Assembly (NCBI GenBank): GCA_036365515.1
Contig: CM070874.1
Coordinates: 207,694,297-207,758,296, forward strand
Length of the DNA stretch: 64,000 nt
Direction of reading: 5' to 3'
Source of the DNA: Torymus aiolomorphi
Lineage: Eukaryota; Arthropoda; Insecta; Hymenoptera; Torymidae
A program made the translations under genes and the position numbers. This document shows positions 35,058 to 49,800 of the stretch, piece by piece. Each line of letters starts with the position of its first letter. The stretch's first letter is position 1. The notes beneath the pieces were generated by a model. It was not told the origin of the DNA and searched no databases. It was given only the letters and a program-made list of their open reading frames with translations.

Positions 35058-37590
35058 ATGGAGGGTGCCACTCAACATAATACGATATTCGGTCTTCGAT
35101 CCACAAGAGACCAGACTCCATATCAGGGGGAGTTTTTCCAACACATCACCATAACACATGGGTACGGTATCACCCGTCTCCTCAAAACCTGGTCAAAAAT
35201 GAGACACGAGCTCGCAAAAGCTAAGGCCCGTAACAATTTCCTTCTCAAATGCAGAAACCAGGATATTTTTCCAAACAACGTTTGAAACGCAGTAAAACGC
35301 CTCAACTGCACATCGTTCTACAGTAAGTGCTGCGCTGATCAACTTAATAACTACAAGAATAAGCTACATTACCGTTATTTAAAACTCTTACTGAAGGACA
35401 TTCACATCCACATTTATTTTTTACATAAACAACTTAACAAGCTTAAATTTAAAATTTCAAAATCTCCTGTCGAACACTCGAAACTTGAAACCTTCTTTTA
35501 TTTAACTGAAAAAACTAGTTTCCACATTTACTCAAATTTAAGAAATAAATTACAAAAGAAATTACACGCCCTCATTAGTATTAATAGAACAGTTAACAAA
35601 AGTTCGTTTGAAAAACAGAACTGGGTAAAAAACCTAACCAATACAATATTACCCGAATCTGTTCTTAATATTGTATCACTAGGTCCAAAATATAACGTAA
35701 AATCAGAAATATCAAAAACAGATATACTAACAACAATCAAAAATGTTGAAAGCAGCCTTAAAAACTTAGAGTTGCATAACGATATTAAGAATGAAATCCG
35801 AGCGAACTTAACCACTGTTATGTTACATAATCAAAAAAAAGTAATACATACAGCACACCAAGAAAAACTTTTCTCTACAGATTTAGCGAGAACGAAAAGT
35901 TTTCTAAAACATAATTCTAATATATTTTTCACACACGCGGACAAGGGTAATTTAACCGTATGTATGAATGTGTTGGATTACCAGAGTAAAATGATAGACT
36001 TATTGAAAGATAATAATACATACAAACTAATAAAGAAAAATCCATTGCCAAAGTTACAATCAGATGTTCACAAACAATTAGCGCATTTAAACAATAACGA
36101 TTTCTTACAAATAAAATATCATAACAACCAACTCACACAAACCAACACTCTACTACCTAGAGCATATGGTCTTCCAAAAATCCATAAAGAAGGTATTCCA
36201 CTAAGACCTATCATTTCAACTATTGGTAGCCCAACATATTATTTATCTAAGATCATTTACAACGAATTAAAAAATTGTATTCCGAAACCGCTTTCTCATA
36301 TTAATAATAGTTTCGAGATGAAAGATAAAATCAGTAAAATTACAATACCCAGTACATATGTACTTCTATCTTTGGACGTTTGCTCTCTGTTTACAAATAT
36401 ACCGTGCGATTTAGTATTAGAAAGCATAGACAGACGTTACACACATATTCACAATAAATGCAAAATTCCTTTTCATGAGATTCGAAATATAGTCTGTTTT
36501 TTATTTGACAACACATATTTCATTTTCAACAATAGAACTTATAAACAAATATTTGGCACACCTATGGGTTCTCCTATCTCACCATTATTCGCTGACATGG
36601 TTATGCAAGATTTAGAAACAGACTGCTTTGCGAATTAAAAATTACACACGATTGTATTCCGCTCTTTTACTTTAGATATGTAGACGACACAATTTTATGT
36701 ATAAAAAGCGATCAAGTTGATACAGTTCTACAAGTGTTTAACAAGTATAATACTCATCTTAAATTTACATTCGAATCTGAAATAGACAATAGTATAAATT
36801 TTTTAGATCTCAGTCTTACGAGAAAAAACAATCAAATTTTGACTAACTGGTATCAAAAAACAACAGCATCATCGAGACTGTTAAATTATAATTCTAACCA
36901 CACCATACAACAAAAAATAAACATCGTTGCGAACCTGGTGGATAGAGCAATTCTTTTATCCGATACTTGTTTTCATGACGCGAATATACACAAAATTACA
37001 GAACTTCTCTTATGTAACGATTATCCTTCCGAATTTATAAACATACACATACGAAATAGACTTCGAAAACTCAAATATCACAATAAAAAGACTAATAATG
37101 AGAACCGTTCACTAACTACAATCTCCATTCCATATAATAATACCTTTTATAAAAAATGTTCGTATATTTTAAACAAATATAACATCCGCACAGTACCTTT
37201 GATCAACAAAAAATTGAACAATATAATTAAATTAGGAAAGGATAAAATAGAAAAATCAGAAACATGTGGCGTAGTCTATAAGATAAATTGTATGTCTTGT
37301 ACATCGACTTATATTGGCGAAACTAAGCGAATGTTAAAAAATAGGATTAAAGAGCATGAAAGAGATAAGAATAACAAATCAGTGATAGCAACACACCAAA
37401 GAACTATGAAACACATCGTTGACTGGAAAAACATCCAAATTTTAGATAGGAAAACAATTACACGAAACGAATTATTTCCGAAATGTTACATATTAATTTA
37501 AATCATAACACTATCAATAGAATAGAAGATACACAAAATTTGAATAATATATACAAAAAGCTGTTAAGAACGTTACATTTAAAAAGGTAA
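35058..37590 (+). pseudogene. Penelope RT/GIY-YIG ORF, near full length, three disruptions
   Basis: The most complete copy. It starts at the ATG after CATTTAAATTATTAAAC (MEGATQHN). The N-terminal region is followed by the RT fingers and palm (THADKGNLTV, LPRAYGLPKIHKEG, LRPIISTIGSPTY, LLSLDVCSLFTNIP with a catalytic Asp, GTPMGSPISPLFAD, RYVDDTIL), then thumb, linker and GIY-YIG with CxxC. Disruptions: an in-frame TGA at 35283-35285; a frameshift near 36627-36632 where CTTGCGCG became CTTTGCG, ending the frame at 36638; and loss of one G near 37448. Intact length would be about 840 codons, in the range for Penelope. The truncated copies in copy 1 lack the last two lesions, so the family was active after they separated. 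Confidence 0.9.
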
Positions 37591-37787
37591 ACAAGCGTGA
37601 TTATATATAAACCCCAGCGAAGCGTGCATTATGTTCTGCATACCATTTCGACTCTACTGGTATCTTACCAGTATCGACGTAGCGATTTATAGGTAAAGGT
37701 TTTTGCATAGATAGTGTTTTAATTTATTTGACTAGTTTTTTATTTTTATTTTTGTATGTGTTTTAACTCTATATATTTTCAATAAAG

Positions 37788-37820
37788 CCTGAAGAGATCA
37801 GGGAACTTCCTGACGAAACG
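37788..37820 (+). ncRNA. Hammerhead-like hairpin, one stem pair lost
   Basis: Same motif in the 3' terminal region, but GAGGTC reads GAGATC, which breaks the closing pair of stem II. It is the only one of the five copies with this change. Confidence 0.35.
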
Positions 37821-40800
37821 TTGCAATCTAGTATTCAAGATTGTTTTCAAATTTATTTCTGGGAATTGGCCCTCACGAGGATCCTCACAACATTTAAATT
37901 ATTAAACATGGAGGGTGCCACTCAACATAATTAACGTTTAGATTCCGTAAGAAGAACGTAGTATTCGAATTATTTCCACAAACTTTTACTGAAATTCACC
38001 TAACAGTTTTGTATTAAGTTTCCCTGTGAGTAGAACGTATTTAATAGTTCTTTTCCCAAACTTTACCGAAATTTAACATTGACCTTGTATAATGTTTTAC
38101 GTAATTTAATCGTAAGATTTCAATTCGGTTTTCCAAACTTTAAAAGGAATGAGCTGTGGCAAAATGAATATACACATATGAAGTATTTTATAAGGTGAGT
38201 GCAAGATTCGTATTTTTACACGAATATAGGCGGAAGCTAACCTGAAGTTCATATTAAGTTTCGGTCGATGGTTGTGACAAGCTTTTTCTAAAGTATGGCT
38301 AAAAGTATGGTTTAAAGTATGGCTTAAAGAATGGCTGAAAGTTAGGCTGAAAGTATGGCTTAAAGAATGGCTCAAAGTATGGCTGAAAGTTAACGTTTAG
38401 ATTCCGTAAGGGGATCGTAGGATTCGAATTATCTCTACAACCTTGACTGAAATTCACCTAAATTTTTTGTATTAAGTTTCCCGTGAGTAGAACGTATTTG
38501 ATAGTTCTTTTCCCAAACTTTACCGAAACTTAACATTAATCTTGTATGATGTTTTACGTAATTTAATCGTAAGATTTCAATTCGGTTTGCAAACTTTAAA
38601 AGAGATGAACTGTGCCAAAGTTAATATAAACATATGAAGTATTTCCTAAGGCGAGTGTAAGATTCCTATTTTTACACGAACATTGACGGAAACAAATCTG
38701 ATGTTCATATTAAGTTTTCTGTCGATGGTTGTCACCAGCTTTTTCTAAAGTATGGCTGAAGGTATGGCTTAAAGTATGGCTGAAAATATGGCTGAATGTA
38801 TGGCTCGAAGTATGGATGAAAGTATGGCTGAAAGTTTGGCTGAAAGATATCGCTTAGATTCCGTGAGGAGATCGTAGGATCCGAATTATTTCCAAAGCCT
38901 TGACTGAAATTCACCTAAATTTTGTAATTAGTTTCTCGTAAGAAGAACGTATTTATCATTATTATCTCAAACTTTACCGAAATTTAACATTAACCTTGTA
39001 TGATGTTTTACGTAAATTAATCTTAAGATTTCAATTCGGTTTTACAAACTTTAAAAGAGATGAACTGTAACAAAATGAATATACACATATGAAGTATTTG
39101 ATAATGTGAGTGTAAGATTCGTAGTTTTACACGAACACGGGCGGAAACTAATGTGAAGTTGATATTAATTTTTCCGTCGATGGTTGTGACAAGCTTTTTC
39201 TAAAGTATGGCTGAAAGTATGGCTTAAAGTATGGCTGAAAGTATGGCTTGAAGTATGTATGAAAGTATGGTTTAAGGTATGTCTTAAAGTATCGCTTAAA
39301 GTATGGCTGAAAGTACGGCATAAGGTATACCTGAAAGTATGGCTGAAAGTATTGTATAACGTATGGCTCAAAATATGGCTGAAAGTTAACGTTTAGATTC
39401 CGTAAGGATATCGTAGGATTCGAATTATCTCTACAACCTTGACTGAAATTCACATAAATTTTTTGTATTAAGTTTCCCGTGAGTAGAACATATTTGATAG
39501 TTCTTATCTCAAACTTTACCGAAACTTAACATTAATCTTGTATGATGTTTTACGTATTTTAATCGTAAGATTTCAATTCGGTTTGTAAACTTTAAAAGAG
39601 ATGAACTGAGCCAAAGTTAATATAAACATATGAAGTATTTTCTAAGGCGAGTGTAAGATTCCTATTTTTACACGAACATTGACGGAAACAAATCTGATGT
39701 TCATATTAAGTTTTCTGTCGATGGTTGTGTCAAGCTTTTTCTAAAGTATAGCTGAAGGAATGGCTTAAAGTATGGCTGAAAATATGGCTAAATTTATGGC
39801 TTGAATTATGGACGAAAGTATGGCTGAAAGTATATCTGAAGGTTATGGTTAAGATTCCGTGAGGAGATCGTAGGATCCGAATTATTTCCACAGCCTTGAC
39901 TGAAATTCACCTAAATTTTGTATTTAGTTTCTCGTGAGAAGAACGTATTTATGATTATTTTCTCAAACATTACCGAAATTTAACATTAACCTTGTATGAT
40001 GTTTTACGTAAATTAATCTTAAGATTTCAATTCGGTTTTACAATCTTTAAAAGGGATGAGCTGTGGCAAAATGAATATTCAAATATGAAGTATTTTATAA
40101 GGTGAGTGCAAGATTCGTATGTTTACACGAATATAGGCGGAAGCTAACCTGAAGTTCATATTAAGTTTTCGGTCGATGGTTGTGACAAGCTTTTTCTAAA
40201 GTATGGCTAAAAGTATGGTTTAAAGTATGGCTTAAAGAATGGCTGAAAGTATGGCTGAAAGTATGGCTTAAAGAATGGCTCAAAGTATGGCTGAAAGTTA
40301 ACGTTTAGATTCCGTAAGGGGATCGTAGGATTCGTATTATCTCTACAACCTTGACTGAAATTCACCTAAATTTTTTTTATTAAGTTTCCCGTGAGTAGAA
40401 CGTATTTGATAGTTCTTTTCCCAAACTTTACCGAAACTTAACATTAATCTTGTATGATGTTTTACGTAATTTAATCGTAAGATTTCAATTCGGTTTGCAA
40501 ACTTTAAAAGAGATGAACTGTGCCAAAGTTAATATAAACATATAAAGTATTTCCTAAGGCGAGTGTAAGATTCCTATTTTTACACGAACATTGACGGAAA
40601 CAAATCTGATGTTCATATTAAGTTTTCTGTCGATGGTTGTCACCAGCTTTTTCTAAAGTATGGCTGAAGGTATGGCTTAAAGTATGGCTGAAAGTATGGC
40701 TTAAAGTATTGCTGAAAGTATGGCTTGAAGTATGTATGAAAGTATGGTTTAAGGTATGTCTTAAAGTATCGCTTAAAGTATGGCTGAAAGTACGGCATAA

Positions 40801-43800
40801 GGTATACCTGAAAGTATGGCTGAAAGTATTGTATAACGTATGGCTCAAAATATGGCTGAAAGTTAACGTTTAGATTCCGTAAGGATATCGTAGGATTCGA
40901 ATTATCTCCACAACATTGACTGAAATTCACCTAAATTTTGTATTAAGTTTCCCGTAAGTAGAACGTATTTGATAGTTCTTTTCCCAAACTTTACCGAAAC
41001 TTAACATTAACCTTATATGATGTTTTACGTAATTTAATCGTAAGATTTCAATTCGGTTTTCCAAACTTTAAAAGAGATGAACTGAGCCAAAGTTAATATA
41101 AACATATGAAGTATTTCCTAAGGCGAGTGTAAGATTCCTATTTTTACACGAACATTGACGCAAACTAATCTGAAGTTCATATTAACTTTCCGGTCGATGG
41201 TTGTGACAAGCTTTTTCTAAAGTATGGCTGAAAGTATGGCTTAAAGTATGCCTGAAATTATGGCTTGAAATATGGCTGAAAGTATGGCTTAAAGTATGGC
41301 TGCATGTATGGCTTAAAGTATAGCTGAAAGTATGGCTGAATGTATGGCTTAAAGTATGGCATACAGTATGGATGGAAGTATGGCTTAAAGTATGGCTGAA
41401 AGTTGTCGTTTAGATTCCGTAAGGAGATCGAAGTATTCGAATTATTTGCACAACCTTGACTGTAATTCACCTAAATTTTGTATTACGTTTCTCGTGAGTA
41501 GAACGTATTTAACATTATTTTCTCAAAGTTTACCGAAACTTAAAATTAACCTTGTATGATTTTTTACGTAATTTAATGGTAAGATTTCCATTCGGTTTTC
41601 TAAACTTTAAAAGAGATGAACTGAGCCATAGTTAATATAAACATATGAAGCATTTCCTAAGGCGAGTGTAAGATTCCTATTTTTACACGATCATTGACAG
41701 AAAATAATCTATAATTCATATTAAGTTTTCAGTCGATGGTTGTGACAAGCTTTTTCTAAAGTATGGCTGAATGTATGGCTTAAAGTATGGCTGAAAGTAC
41801 GGCTTGAAGTATGGATGAAAGTATGTTTTAATGTATGGCTTAAAGTATGGCTTAAAGTATGGCTGAAAGTACGGCTTAAAGAATGGCTGAAAGTATAGCT
41901 GAAAGTATGGCTTAAAGTATGGCTCAAAGTATGGCTGAAAGTTAACGTTTAGATTCCGTAACGGGATCATAGGATTCGTATTATCTCTACAACCTTGACT
42001 GAAATTCATACAAATTTTTTGTATTAAGTTTCCCGTGAGTAGAACGTATTTGATAGTTCTTTTCCCAAACTTTACCGAAACTTAACATTAATCTTGTATG
42101 ATGTTTTACGTAATTTAATGGTAAGATTTCAATTCGGTTTGCAAACTTTAAAAGAGATGAACTGTGCCAAAGTTAATATAAACATATGAAGTATTTCCTA
42201 AGGCGAGCGTAAGATTCCTATTTTTACACGAACATTGACGGAAACAAATCTGATGTTCATATTAAGTTTTCTGTCGATGGTTGTCACCAGCTTTTTCTAA
42301 AGTATGGCTGAAGGTATGGCTTAAAGTATGGCTGAAAATATGGCTGAATGTATGGCTTGAAGTATGGATGAAAGTATGGCTGAAAGTTTGGCTGAAAGAT
42401 ATCGCTTAGATTCCGTTGGAGATCGTAAGATCCGAATTATTTCCACAGCCTTGACTGAAATTCACCTAAATTTTTTAATTAGTTCCTCGTAAGAAGAACG
42501 TATTTATCTTTATTTTCTCAAACTTTAGCGAAATGTAACATTAACCTTGTATGATGTTTTACGTAAATTAATCTTAAGATTTCAATTCGGTTTTATAAAC
42601 TTTAAAAGAGATGATCTGTGGCAAAATGAATATACACATATGAAGTATTTGATAAGGTGAGTGTAAGATTCGTATTTTTACACGAACACGGGCGGAAACT
42701 AATCTGAAGTTCATATTAAGTTTTCCGTCGATGGTTGTGACAAGCTTTTTCGAAAGTATGGCTGAAAGTATGGCTTAAAGTATGGCTTACAGTATGGATG
42801 GAAGTATGGCTTAAAGTATGGCTGAATGTTGTTGTTTAGATTCCATAAGGAGATCGAAGTATTCCAATTATTTCCACAACCTTGACTGTAATTCACCTAA
42901 ATTTTGTATTACGTTTCTCATGGGTAGAACGTATTTATCATTATTTTCCCAAAGTTTACCGAAACTTAACATTAACCGTGTATGATGTTTTACGTAATTT
43001 AATGGTAAGATTTCCATTCGGTTTTCCAAACTTTAAAAGAGATGAACTGAGCCGAAGTTAATTTAAACATATGAAGTATTTCCTAAGGCGAGTGTAAGAT
43101 TCCTATTTCTACACGAACATTGACAGAAACTAATCTATAGTTCATATTACGTTTTGCGTCGATGGTTGTGACAAGCTTTTTCTAAAGTATGGCTGAAAGT
43201 ATGGCTTGAAGTATGGATGAAAGTATGTTTTAAAGTATGGCTTAAAGTATGCCTTAAAGTATGGCTGAAAGTACGGCTTAAAGAATGGCTGAAAGTATGG
43301 CTGAAAGTATGGCTTAAAGTATGGCTCAAAGTATGGCTGACAGTTAACGTTTAGATTCCGTAAGGGGATCGTTGGATTCGAATTATCTCTACAACCTTGA
43401 CTGAAATTCACATAAATTTTTTGTATTAAGTTTCCCGTGAGTAGAACGTATTTGATAGTTCTTATCTCAAACTTTACCGAAACTTAACATTAACCTTATA
43501 TGATGTTTTACGTAATTTAATCGTAAGATTTCAATTCGGTTTTCCAAACTTTAAAAGAGATGAACTGAGCCAAAGTTAATATAAACATATGAAGTATTTC
43601 CTAAGGCGAGTGTAAGATTCCTATTTTTACACGAACATTGACGCAAACTAATCTGAAGTTCATATTAACTTTCCGGTCGATGGTTGTGACAAGCTTTTTC
43701 TAAAGTATGGCTGAAAGTATGGCTTAAAGTATGCCTGAAATTATGGCTTGAAATATGGCTGAAAGTATGGCTTAAATTATGGCTGTATGTATGGCTTAAA

Positions 43801-46800
43801 GTACAGCTGAAAGTATGGCTGAATGTATGGCTTAAAGTATGGCTTACAGTATGGATGGAAGTATGGCTTAAAGTATGGCTGAAAGTTGTCGTTTAGATTC
43901 CGTAAGGAGATCGAAGTATTCGAATTATTTGCACAACCTTGACTGTAATTCACCTAAATTTTGTATTACGTTTCTCGTGAGTAGAACGTATTTAACATTA
44001 TTTTCTCAAAGTTTACCGAAACTTAAAATTAACCTTGTATGATTTTTTACGTAATTTAATGGTAAGATTTCCATTCGGTTTTCTAAACTTTAAAAGAGAT
44101 GAACTGAGCCATAGTTAATATAAACATATGAAGCATTTCCTAAGGCGAGTGTAAGATTCCTATTTTTACACGATCATTGACAGAAAATAATCTATAATTC
44201 ATATTAAGTTTTCAGTCGATGGTTGTGACAAGCTTTTTCTAAAGTATGGCTGAATGTATGGCTTAAAGTATGGCTGAAAGTACGGCTTGAAGTATGGATG
44301 AAAGTATGTTTTAAAGTATGGCTTAAAGTATGGCTTAAAGTATGGCTGAAAGTACGGCTTAAAGAATGGCTGAAAGTATAGCTGAAAGTATGGCTTAAAG
44401 TATGGCTCAAAGTATGGCTGACAGTTAACGTTTAGATTCCGTAAGGGGATCGTTGGATTCGAATTATCTCTACAACCTTGACTGAAATTCACATAAATTT
44501 TTTGTATTAAGTTTCCCGTGAGTAGAACGTATTTGATAGTTCTTATCTCAAACTTTACCGAAACTTAACATTAATCTTGTATGATGTTTTACGTATTTTA
44601 ATCATAAGATTTCAATTCGGTTTGTAAACTTTAAAAGAGATGAACTGAGCCAAAGTTAATATAAACATATGAAGTATTTTCTAAGGCGAGTGTAAGATTC
44701 CTATTTTTACACGAACATTGACGGAAACAAATCTGATGTTCATATTAAGTATTCTGTCGATGGTTGTGTCAAGCTTTTTCTAAAGTATGGTTGAAGGAAT
44801 GGCTTAAAGTATGGCTGAAAATATGGCTAAATTTATGGCTTGAGTTATGGACGAAAGTATGGCTGAAAGTATATCTGAAGGTTATGGTTAAGATTCCGTG
44901 AGGAGATCGTAGGATCCGAATTATTTCCACAGCCTTGACTGAAATTCACCTAAATTTTGTATTTAGTTTCTCGTGAGAAGAACGTATTTATGATTATTTT
45001 CTCAAACATTACCGAAATTTAACATTAACCTTGTATGATGTTTTACGTAAATTAATCTTAAGATTTCAATTCGGTTTTACAATCTTTAAAAGGGATGAGC
45101 TGTGGCAAAATGAATATACAAATATGAAGTATTTTATAAGGTGAGTGCAAGATTCGTATTTTTACACGAATATAGGCGGAAGCTAACCTGAAGTTCATAT
45201 TAAGTTTTCGGTCGATGGTTGTGACAAGCTTTTTCTAAAGTATGGCTAAAAGTATGGTTTAAAGTATGGCTTAAAGAATGGCTGAAAGTATGGCTGAAAG
45301 TATGGCTTAAAGAATGGCTCAAAGTATGGCTGAAAGTTAACGTTTAGATTCCGTAAGGGGATCGTAGGATTCGAATTATCTCTACAACCATGACTGAAAT
45401 TCACCTAAATTTTTTTTATTAAGTTTCCCGTGAGTAGAACGTATTTGATAGTTCTTTTCCCAAACTTTACCGAAACGTAACATTAATCTTGTATGATGTT
45501 TTACGTAATTTAATCGTAAGATTTCAATTCGGTTTGCAAACTTTAAAAGAGATGAACTGTGCCAAAGTTAATATAAACATATAAAGTATTTCCTAAGGCG
45601 AGTGTAAGATTCCTATTTTTACACGAACATTGACGGAAACAAATCTGATGTTCATATTAAGTTTTCTGTCGATGGTTGTCACCAGCTTTTTCTAAAGTAT
45701 GGCTGAAGGTATGGCTTAAAGTATGGCTGAAAATATGGTTGAATGTATGGCTTGAAGTATGGATGAAAGTATGGCTGAAAGTTTGGCTGAAAGATATCGC
45801 TTAGATTCCGTGAGGAGATCGTAGGATCCGAATTATTTCCAAAGCCTTGACTGAAATTCACCTAAATTTTGTAATTAGTTTCTCGTAAGAAGAACGTATT
45901 TATCATTATTATCTCAAACTTTACCGAAATTTAACATTAACCTTGTATGATGTTTTACGTAAATTAATCTTAAGATTTCAATTCGGTTTTACAAACTTTA
46001 AAAGAGATGAACTGTAACAAAATGAATATACACATATGATGTATTTGATAATGTGAGTGTAAGATTCGTATTTTTACACGAACACGGGCGGAAACTAATG
46101 TGAAGTTGATATTAATTTTTCCGTCGATGGTTGTGACAAGCTTTTTCTAAAGTATGGCTGAAAGTATGGCTTAAAGTATGGCTGAAAGTATGGCTTGAAG
46201 TATGTATGAAAGTATGGTTTAAGGTATGTCTTAAAGGATGGCTTAAAGTATGGCTGAAAGTACGGCATAAGGTATACCTGAAAGTATGGCTGAAAGTATT
46301 GTATAACGTATGGCTCAAAATATGGCTGAAAGTTAACGTTTAGATTCCGTAAGGAAATCGTAGGATTCGAATTATCTCCACAACATTGACTGAAATTCAC
46401 CTAAATTTTGTATTAAGTTTCCCGTAAGTAGAACGTATTTGATAGTTCTTTTCCCAAACTTTACCGAAACTTAACATTAACCTTATATGATGTTTTACGT
46501 AATTTAATCGTAAGATTTCAATTCGGTTTTCCAAACTTTAAAAGAGATGAACTGAGCCAAAGTTAATATAAACATATGAAGTATTTCCTAAGGCGAGTGT
46601 AAGATCCCTATTTTTACACGAACATTGACGCAAACTAGTCTGAAGTTCATATTAACTTACCGGTCGATGGTTGTGACAAGCTTTTTCTAAAGTATGGCTG
46701 AAAGTATGGCTTAAAGTATGCCTGAAATTATGGCTTGAAATATGGCTGAAAGTATGGCTTAAAGTATGGCTGGATGTATGACTTAAAGTATAGCTGAAAG

Positions 46801-49800
46801 TATGGCTGAATGTATGGCTTAAAGTATGGCTTACAGTATGGATGGAAGTATGGCTTAAAGTATGGCTGAAAGTTGTTTAGATTCCGTAAGGAGATCGAAG
46901 TATTCGAATTATTTCCACAACCTTGACTGTAATTCACCTAAATTTTGTATTACGTTTCTCGTGAGTAGAACGTATTTAACATCATTTTCTCAAAGTTTAC
47001 CGAAACTTAAAATTAACCTTGTATGATTTTTTACGTAATTTAATGGTAAGATTTCCATTCGGTTTCCTAAACTTTAAAAGAGATGAACTGAGCCATAGTT
47101 AATATAAACATATGAAGCATTTCCTAAGGCGAGTGTAAGATTCCTATTTTTACACGATCATTGACAGAAAATAATCTATAATTCATATTAAGTTTTCAGT
47201 CGATGGTTGTGACAAGCTTTTTCTAAAGTATGGCTCAATGTATGGCTTAAAGTATGGCTGAAAGTACGGCTTGAAGTATGGATGAAAGTATGTTTTAAAG
47301 TATGGCTTAAAGTATGGCTTAAAGTATGGTTGAAAGTGCGGCTTAAAGAATGGCTGAATGTATGGCTTGAAGTATGGATGAAAGTATGGCTGAAAGTTTG
47401 GCTGAAAGATATCGCTTAGATTCCGTTGGAGATCGTAGGATCCGAATTATTTCCACAGCCTTGACTGAAATTCACCTAAATTTTTTAATTAGTTCCTCGT
47501 AAGAAGAACGTATTTATCTTTATTTTCACAAACTTTACCGAAACTTAACATTAACCTTGTATGATGTTTTACGTAATTTAATCGAAAGATGTCATTTCGG
47601 TTTTCCAAACTTTAAAAGAGTTGAACTGAGCCAAAGTTAATATAAACATATGAAGTGTTTTCTAATGCGAGTGTAAGATTCCTATTTTTACACGAACATT
47701 GACGCAAACCAATCTGAAGTTCATATTAACTTTCCGGTCGATGGTTGTGACAAGCTTTTTCAAAAGTATGGCTGAAAGTATGGCTTAAAGTATGCCTGAA
47801 ATTATGGCTTGAAATATGGCTGAAAGTATGGCTTAAAGTATGGCTGGATGTATGGCTTAAAGTATAGCTGAAAGTATGGCTGAATGTATGGCTTAAAGTA
47901 TGGCTTACAGTATGGATGGAAGTATGGCTTAAAGTATGGCTGAAAGTTGTCGTTTAGATTCCGTAAGGAGATCGAAGTATTCGAATTATTTCCACAACCT
48001 TGACTGTAATTCACCTAAATTTTGTATTACGTTTCTCGTGAGTAGAACGTATTTAACATCATTTTCTCAAAGTTTACCGAAACTTAAAATTAACCTTGTA
48101 TGATTTTTTACGTAATTTAATGGTAAGATTTCCTTTCGGTTTCCTAAACTTTAAAAGAGATGAACTGAGCCATAGTTAATATAAACATATGAAGCATTTC
48201 CTAAGGCGAGTGTAAGATTCCTATTTTTACACGATCATTGACAGAAAATAATCTATAATTCATATTAAGTTTTCAGTCGATGGTTGTGACAAGCTTTTTC
48301 TAAAGTATGGCTCAATGTATGGCTTAAAGTATGGCTGAAAGTACGGCTTGAAGTATGGATGAAAGTATGTTTTAAAGTATGGCTTAAAGTATGGCTTAAA
48401 GTATGGTTGAAAGTGCGGCTTAAAGAATGGCTGAAAGTATGGCTTGAAGTATGGATGAAAGTATGGCTGAAAGTTTGGCTGAAAGATATCGCTTAGATTC
48501 CGTTGGAGATCGTAGGATCCGAATTATTTCCACAGCCTTGACTGAAATTCACCTAAATTTTTTAATTAGTTCCTCGTAAGAAGAACGTATTTATCTTTAT
48601 TTTCACAAACTTTACCGAAACTTAACATTAACCTTGTATGATGTTTTACGTAATTTAATCGAAAGATTTCATTTCGGTTTTCCAAACTTTAAAAGAGTTG
48701 AACTGAGCCAAAGTTAATATAAACATATGAAGTGTTTCCTAATGCGAGTGTAAGATTCCTATTTTTAAACGTACATTGACGCAAACTAATCTGAAGTTCA
48801 TATTAAGCTTTCTGTCTATGGTTGTGACAAGATTTTTCTAAAGTATGGCTGAAATTATGGCTTAAAGTGTGGCTTAAAGTATGTCTTGAAGTATGGATGA
48901 AAGTATGGCTTAAGGTATGGTTTAAAGTACGGCTTAATGTATGGCTGTAAGTATGGCTTAAAGTATGGCTTAAAGTATTGCTGTAAGTTAACGTTTAGGT
49001 TCCGTAAGGGTATCGTAGGATTCGAATTATTTTTACAACCTTGACTGAAATCCTAAATTTTTGTCTCAAGTTTCCCGTGGGTAGAACGTATTTATCATTA
49101 TTTTCCCAAACTTTACCGAAACATAACATTAACCTTGTATGATGTTATACGTAATTTAATCGTAAGATTTCAATTCGGTTTTCCAAACTTTAAAAGAGAT
49201 GAACTGAGCCAAATTTAATATAAACATATGAAGTATTTCCTAAGGCGAGTGTAAGATTCCTATTTTTACACATACATTGACGCAAACTAATCTGAAGTTC
49301 ATATTAACTTTCCTGTCGATGGTTGTGACAAGCTTTTTCTAAAGTACGGCTGAAAGTATGGCTTAAAGTTTGGCTGAAATTATGGCTTGAAATATGGCTC
49401 AAAGTATGTCTTAACGTATTGCTGGATGTATGGCTTAAAGTATAGCTGAAAGTATGGCTGAATGTATGGCTTAAAGTATGGCTTACAGTATGGATGGAAG
49501 TATGGCTTAAAGTATGGCTGAAAGTTGTCGTTTAGATTCCATAAGGAGATCGAAGTATTCGAATTATTTCCAGAACCTTGACTGTAATTCACCTAAATTT
49601 TGTATTACGATTCTCATGGGTAGAACATATTTATCATTATTTTCCCAAAGTTTACCGAAACTTAACATTAACCGTGTATGATGTTTTACGTAATTTAATG
49701 GTAAGATTTCCATTCGGTTTTCCAAACTTTAAAAGAGATGAACTGAGCCGAAGTTAATTTAAACATATGAAGTATTTCCTAAGGCGAGTGTAAGATTCCT

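Larger units (their letters stand above)
33443..37928. mobile_element. Penelope-like element copy 2 (inverted fragment, 3' fragment, near-full copy)
   Basis: A 4.5-kb insertion in the satellite with a 13-bp target duplication AATTAACGTTTAG (33430-33442 and 37929-37941). From left: an inverted fragment (to about 34447), a plus-strand 3' fragment with its terminal region (about 34453-35057), then a copy with a nearly complete ORF and a second terminal region. Partial inverted and tandem copies sharing pLTR-like ends are typical of Penelope insertions. An uninterrupted paralog of the target is at 58592-58604. The copies are almost identical to those of copy 1, so both insertions are recent. Confidence 0.92.
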
